Assembly: GCA_007133145.1 (NCBI GenBank)
Contig: SLNF01000333.1
Coordinates: 1 to 7,574, forward strand
DNA from: Nitriliruptorales bacterium
GTDB taxonomy: Bacteria; Actinomycetota; Nitriliruptoria; Euzebyales; Egibacteraceae
Reading direction: 5' to 3'
Length of the DNA: 7,574 bases
The number at the start of each line of letters is the position of its first letter. Position 1 is the first letter of the stretch. Positions 6,112 through 7,574 of the stretch are shown piece by piece. The notes beneath the pieces were generated by a model. That model did no database searches, had not been told where the DNA came from, and saw nothing but the letters and a program-made list of their open reading frames with translations. The position numbers and the translations under genes are program-made.

Positions 6112-6675
6112 TCACGCGCGGGTCGGCGTGTGCGCGCCCCCTTCGATGGCCCGGGCGAGAGCGAAGAGGAAGTCGGAGAGCCGGTTGAGGTAGCGCAGGA
6201 CGACGTCGTCGGGGATCGCCCCCTCCCGGTGCAGGTGCACGACCTGCCGCTCGGCTCGCCGCACCATCGTCCGGGCGAGATCGACGGCGGCGCCGGCCCG
6301 ACGCCCACCCGGCACGGTGAACTCCCGCGGCAGCGGATAGCGCGCGAGCAGCTCGTCGATGCCCTGCTCGAGCGCCGCGACCATCGACTCGGTCGTGAGG
6401 CTCAGGCCCTCCTCGAGCCGCGGCCAGTGATCGGGGTGGGTGGCGAGCTGCGCCCCGACGATGAAGAGCTCGCGCTGGACCGCGAGAATGCGCGCGGCCC
6501 ACTCGGCATCGGCCTCACCCGAGCCCTCGGCGAGGTCGGCACGGGCGAGCCCCAGGGCGGAGACCGCCTCGTCGGTCGTCCCGTAGGCCTCGGTGCGGGC
6601 ATCGTCCTTGTCGACGCGGCCGCCGTAGAGCAGCCCGGTCGTGCCGTCGTCGCCTCGTCGGGTGTAGAGCTTCAC
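6112..6675 (-). CDS. Cob(I)alamin adenosyltransferase, PduO/MMAB type
   Basis: Transfers the adenosyl group of ATP to cob(I)alamin to make adenosylcobalamin, the cofactor of mutases and some ribonucleotide reductases. The 187 residues show the family signatures: the N-terminal ATP loop YTRRGDDGTTGLLYGGRV (4-21), KDDARTEAYGTTDE (23-35), PGGRRAGAAVDLARTMVRRAER (122-143) and YLNRLSDFLFALAR (162-175). This is the PduO-type fold, not the CobA/CobO P-loop type. The chosen start is GTG 6675, because the product then begins KLYTRRGDDG as usual; AAGG lies about 7 nt upstream, a weak ribosome site. Earlier in-frame codons carry no family similarity. No other cobalamin gene is in the window, so it may serve salvage or a distant pathway. 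Confidence 0.95.
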   Translation of the reverse strand: MKLYTRRGDDGTTGLLYGGRVDKDDARTEAYGTTDEAVSALGLARADLAEGSGEADAEWAARILAVQRELFIVGAQLATHPDHWPRLEEGLSLTTESMVAALEQGIDELLARYPLPREFTVPGGRRAGAAVDLARTMVRRAERQVVHLHREGAIPDDVVLRYLNRLSDFLFALARAIEGGAHTPTRA

Positions 6676-6706
6676 GTCACCGCCTTGCCGTCGTGGGGGC
6701 GGCCGG

Positions 6707-6712
6707 AGTCTA
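6707..6712 (-). promoter_or_regulatory. Candidate -10 box of the adenosyltransferase gene
   Basis: The minus strand reads TAGACT within CGTTAGACTCC, a TAnnnT match 31 nt upstream of the GTG at 6675, giving a short leader of about 25 nt. No clear -35 is visible. Confidence 0.35.
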
Positions 6713-6778
6713 ACGCCAGCGGCGGCGCCCACGTCCGTTCGGCCACACGCCGATCTGCGCGCGGGTGCCTCCGGGGGC

Positions 6779-6784
6779 TATGCT
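6779..6784 (+). promoter_or_regulatory. Candidate -10 box upstream of the small gene
   Basis: TATGCT is the best -10 match in the 247-bp divergent gap between the adenosyltransferase gene and the small plus-strand gene. It would start a transcript near 6791, leaving about 60 nt to a TTG at 6851 or about 130 nt to the ATG at 6923. The -35 region is poor. The rest of this gap shows nothing else I can name. Confidence 0.35.
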
Positions 6785-6922
6785 GCGCCTGCCACGTCGC
6801 CGCGCGCGAATGGCCGCAACGCCCGCCCGGATCGTCCGAGGTCGCCCACATTGAGCTCCGAGCCTGCACGACGCCGCTTCCGCGTGCTCACACGGATGCG
6901 GGATGCCTACAACAGCGGGACG

Positions 6923-7090
6923 ATGTTCGACGTGCAGCTCCAGGTCATCGACTCGGGCAACCTCGTGTGGTCGCAGACCTTCAGCGACCAGGGCGAGGCG
7001 GAGGAGTTCCAGGCCAGCCTCGAGGCCGACCTCGACGAGCTCGATGACGCCGCCTTCCGTCGCAAGTACGGGGTCCCCTCGCGCGCCTGA
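6923..7090 (+). CDS. Small acidic protein of unknown function
   Basis: I do not recognise this protein by name. From ATG 6923 it has 55 residues, beginning MFDVQLQVIDSGNLVWSQTF and ending KYGVPSRA. The first half alternates polar and hydrophobic residues like a beta hairpin; the second half (about 22-44) is an acidic amphipathic helix. There is no signal peptide or membrane segment. Coding is supported by codon use: only 2 of 55 codons end in A or T. A longer reading from TTG 6851 (79 residues) has GAGG 9 nt upstream, but 5 of its extra 24 codons end in A or T, the composition of intergenic DNA here, so I prefer the ATG. The ATG lacks a strong ribosome site; TACAAC (6908-6913) just upstream could be a -10 for a nearly leaderless mRNA. 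The pabB-like gene follows after 10 bp, with its ribosome site overlapping this stop codon. Confidence 0.7.
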   Translation: MFDVQLQVIDSGNLVWSQTFSDQGEAEEFQASLEADLDELDDAAFRRKYGVPSRA

Positions 7091-7100
7091 GGTCCTGCGG

Positions 7101-7574
7101 GTGCGCACCGCGCGCACCAGGCATGGGGTCTGCCCGCTGCGCCTGGTGAGCCTGCCCGGGCGGCGCGAGACCGCGGCCCTGCGCGTACGTGGCTGGACCG
7201 TCGTCGTCGGCGAGCCCCTCGCGGTCATCCACGAGGCCGAGGGGCTCGTTCGCCTCGCCGAGGCCTGCGGCTGGCGCGCACCGCGCGACCCGACCGCCCC
7301 GCCCTTCCTCGGCGGGGGAGTTGGCGTGCTCACCGACGAGGCCGCCACCCCGTGGCTGGCCCTGCCACCGGACCCGCGTCCCGACCCCCACGGCCTGCCG
7401 CCGCTGCGCTTCGCCGTCCACGACAGCGCGATCTGCCTGCCCCCCGACGGTGGCGCCGCGTGGCTCGTCGCCGCCGACCTGCCCGGCTGGAGCCGCCGCC
7501 CCGCCGACGCGCGACTCGCCGACCTGCGCGCCCTCGCTGCCACCGCCGCAGCAGCGGGCCCGGTGCGCGCGCCG
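7101..7574 (+). CDS. pabB: Probable aminodeoxychorismate synthase component I, N-terminal part
   Basis: An open frame of 158 codons runs off the right edge. It looks like the N-terminal (non-catalytic) region of chorismate-using enzymes of the PabB/TrpE family, which with a glutaminase partner aminate chorismate on the way to p-aminobenzoate and folate. The support is the pattern PPFLGGGVGVL (67-77), then a proline-rich LPPDPRPDPHGLPPLRFAVHD (88-108) and a WLVAADL strand (121-127), in the order and spacing seen in PabB proteins. The usual GYLxYE after the glycines is replaced by GVLTDE, so this is a divergent member or a related paralogue. The conserved chorismate-binding domain lies beyond the window. 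The start is GTG 7101 with GAGG (7089-7092), overlapping the TGA of the small gene, at 8 nt, which suggests translational coupling. TrpE or another chorismate-binding enzyme is the main alternative. Confidence 0.62.
   Translation, partial: MRTARTRHGVCPLRLVSLPGRRETAALRVRGWTVVVGEPLAVIHEAEGLVRLAEACGWRAPRDPTAPPFLGGGVGVLTDEAATPWLALPPDPRPDPHGLPPLRFAVHDSAICLPPDGGAAWLVAADLPGWSRRPADARLADLRALAATAAAAGPVRAP

Noticed and set aside
1..7574. tRNA or rRNA genes, CRISPR repeats, transposase genes, attachment sites or a novel defence system.
   Set aside because: Reading both strands I found no cloverleaf-like sequence, no spaced direct repeats, no transposase or nuclease motifs and no gene cluster outside core metabolism.

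Overview
This is a 7.6 kb piece of a very GC-rich bacterial chromosome. Almost every third codon position is G or C, starts are mixed ATG/GTG, and ribosome sites are of the GGAGG type. The N-terminus of the partial glutamine synthetase, the PduO-type adenosyltransferase and the EAL variant all look actinobacterial (Actinomycetota). I cannot place it below phylum. The window is compact and reads as a core-metabolism region. I see no mobile element, CRISPR array, RNA gene or clear sign of transfer.

Layout, left to right. (1) The 5' end of a glutamine synthetase gene (minus strand) runs off the left edge. (2) An ammonium channel gene, amt (minus), lies upstream of it and ends at a strong GC hairpin. 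(3) A 264-bp divergent intergenic region separates amt from nadE (plus), the glutamine-dependent NAD+ synthetase; it holds candidate promoters for both genes and a sequence resembling a GlnR nitrogen-regulator site. (4) nadE converges, with only 3 bp between stop codons, on a minus-strand EAL-domain (c-di-GMP phosphodiesterase) gene, which lies behind dtd (D-aminoacyl-tRNA deacylase, minus). (5) dtd diverges from panB (pantothenate synthesis, plus) across 131 bp. (6) panB converges on a PduO-type cob(I)alamin adenosyltransferase gene (minus). (7) That gene diverges from a small unrecognised gene (plus, 55 codons by my preferred start). The small gene is followed after 10 bp by the 5' part of a gene that looks like aminodeoxychorismate synthase component I (pabB), cut by the right edge.

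Biologically, the left third is a nitrogen-assimilation neighbourhood: ammonium uptake (Amt), ammonium fixation (GlnA) and a glutamine-consuming enzyme (NadE). The right part is cofactor metabolism: pantothenate/CoA (panB), adenosylcobalamin (pduO type) and probably folate (pabB). dtd is tRNA quality control and the EAL protein is second-messenger turnover. I do not see an obviously new multi-gene system. The most interesting items are the shared amt/nadE control region, the symmetric divergent -10 element between dtd and panB, and the small ORF coupled to the pabB-like gene.
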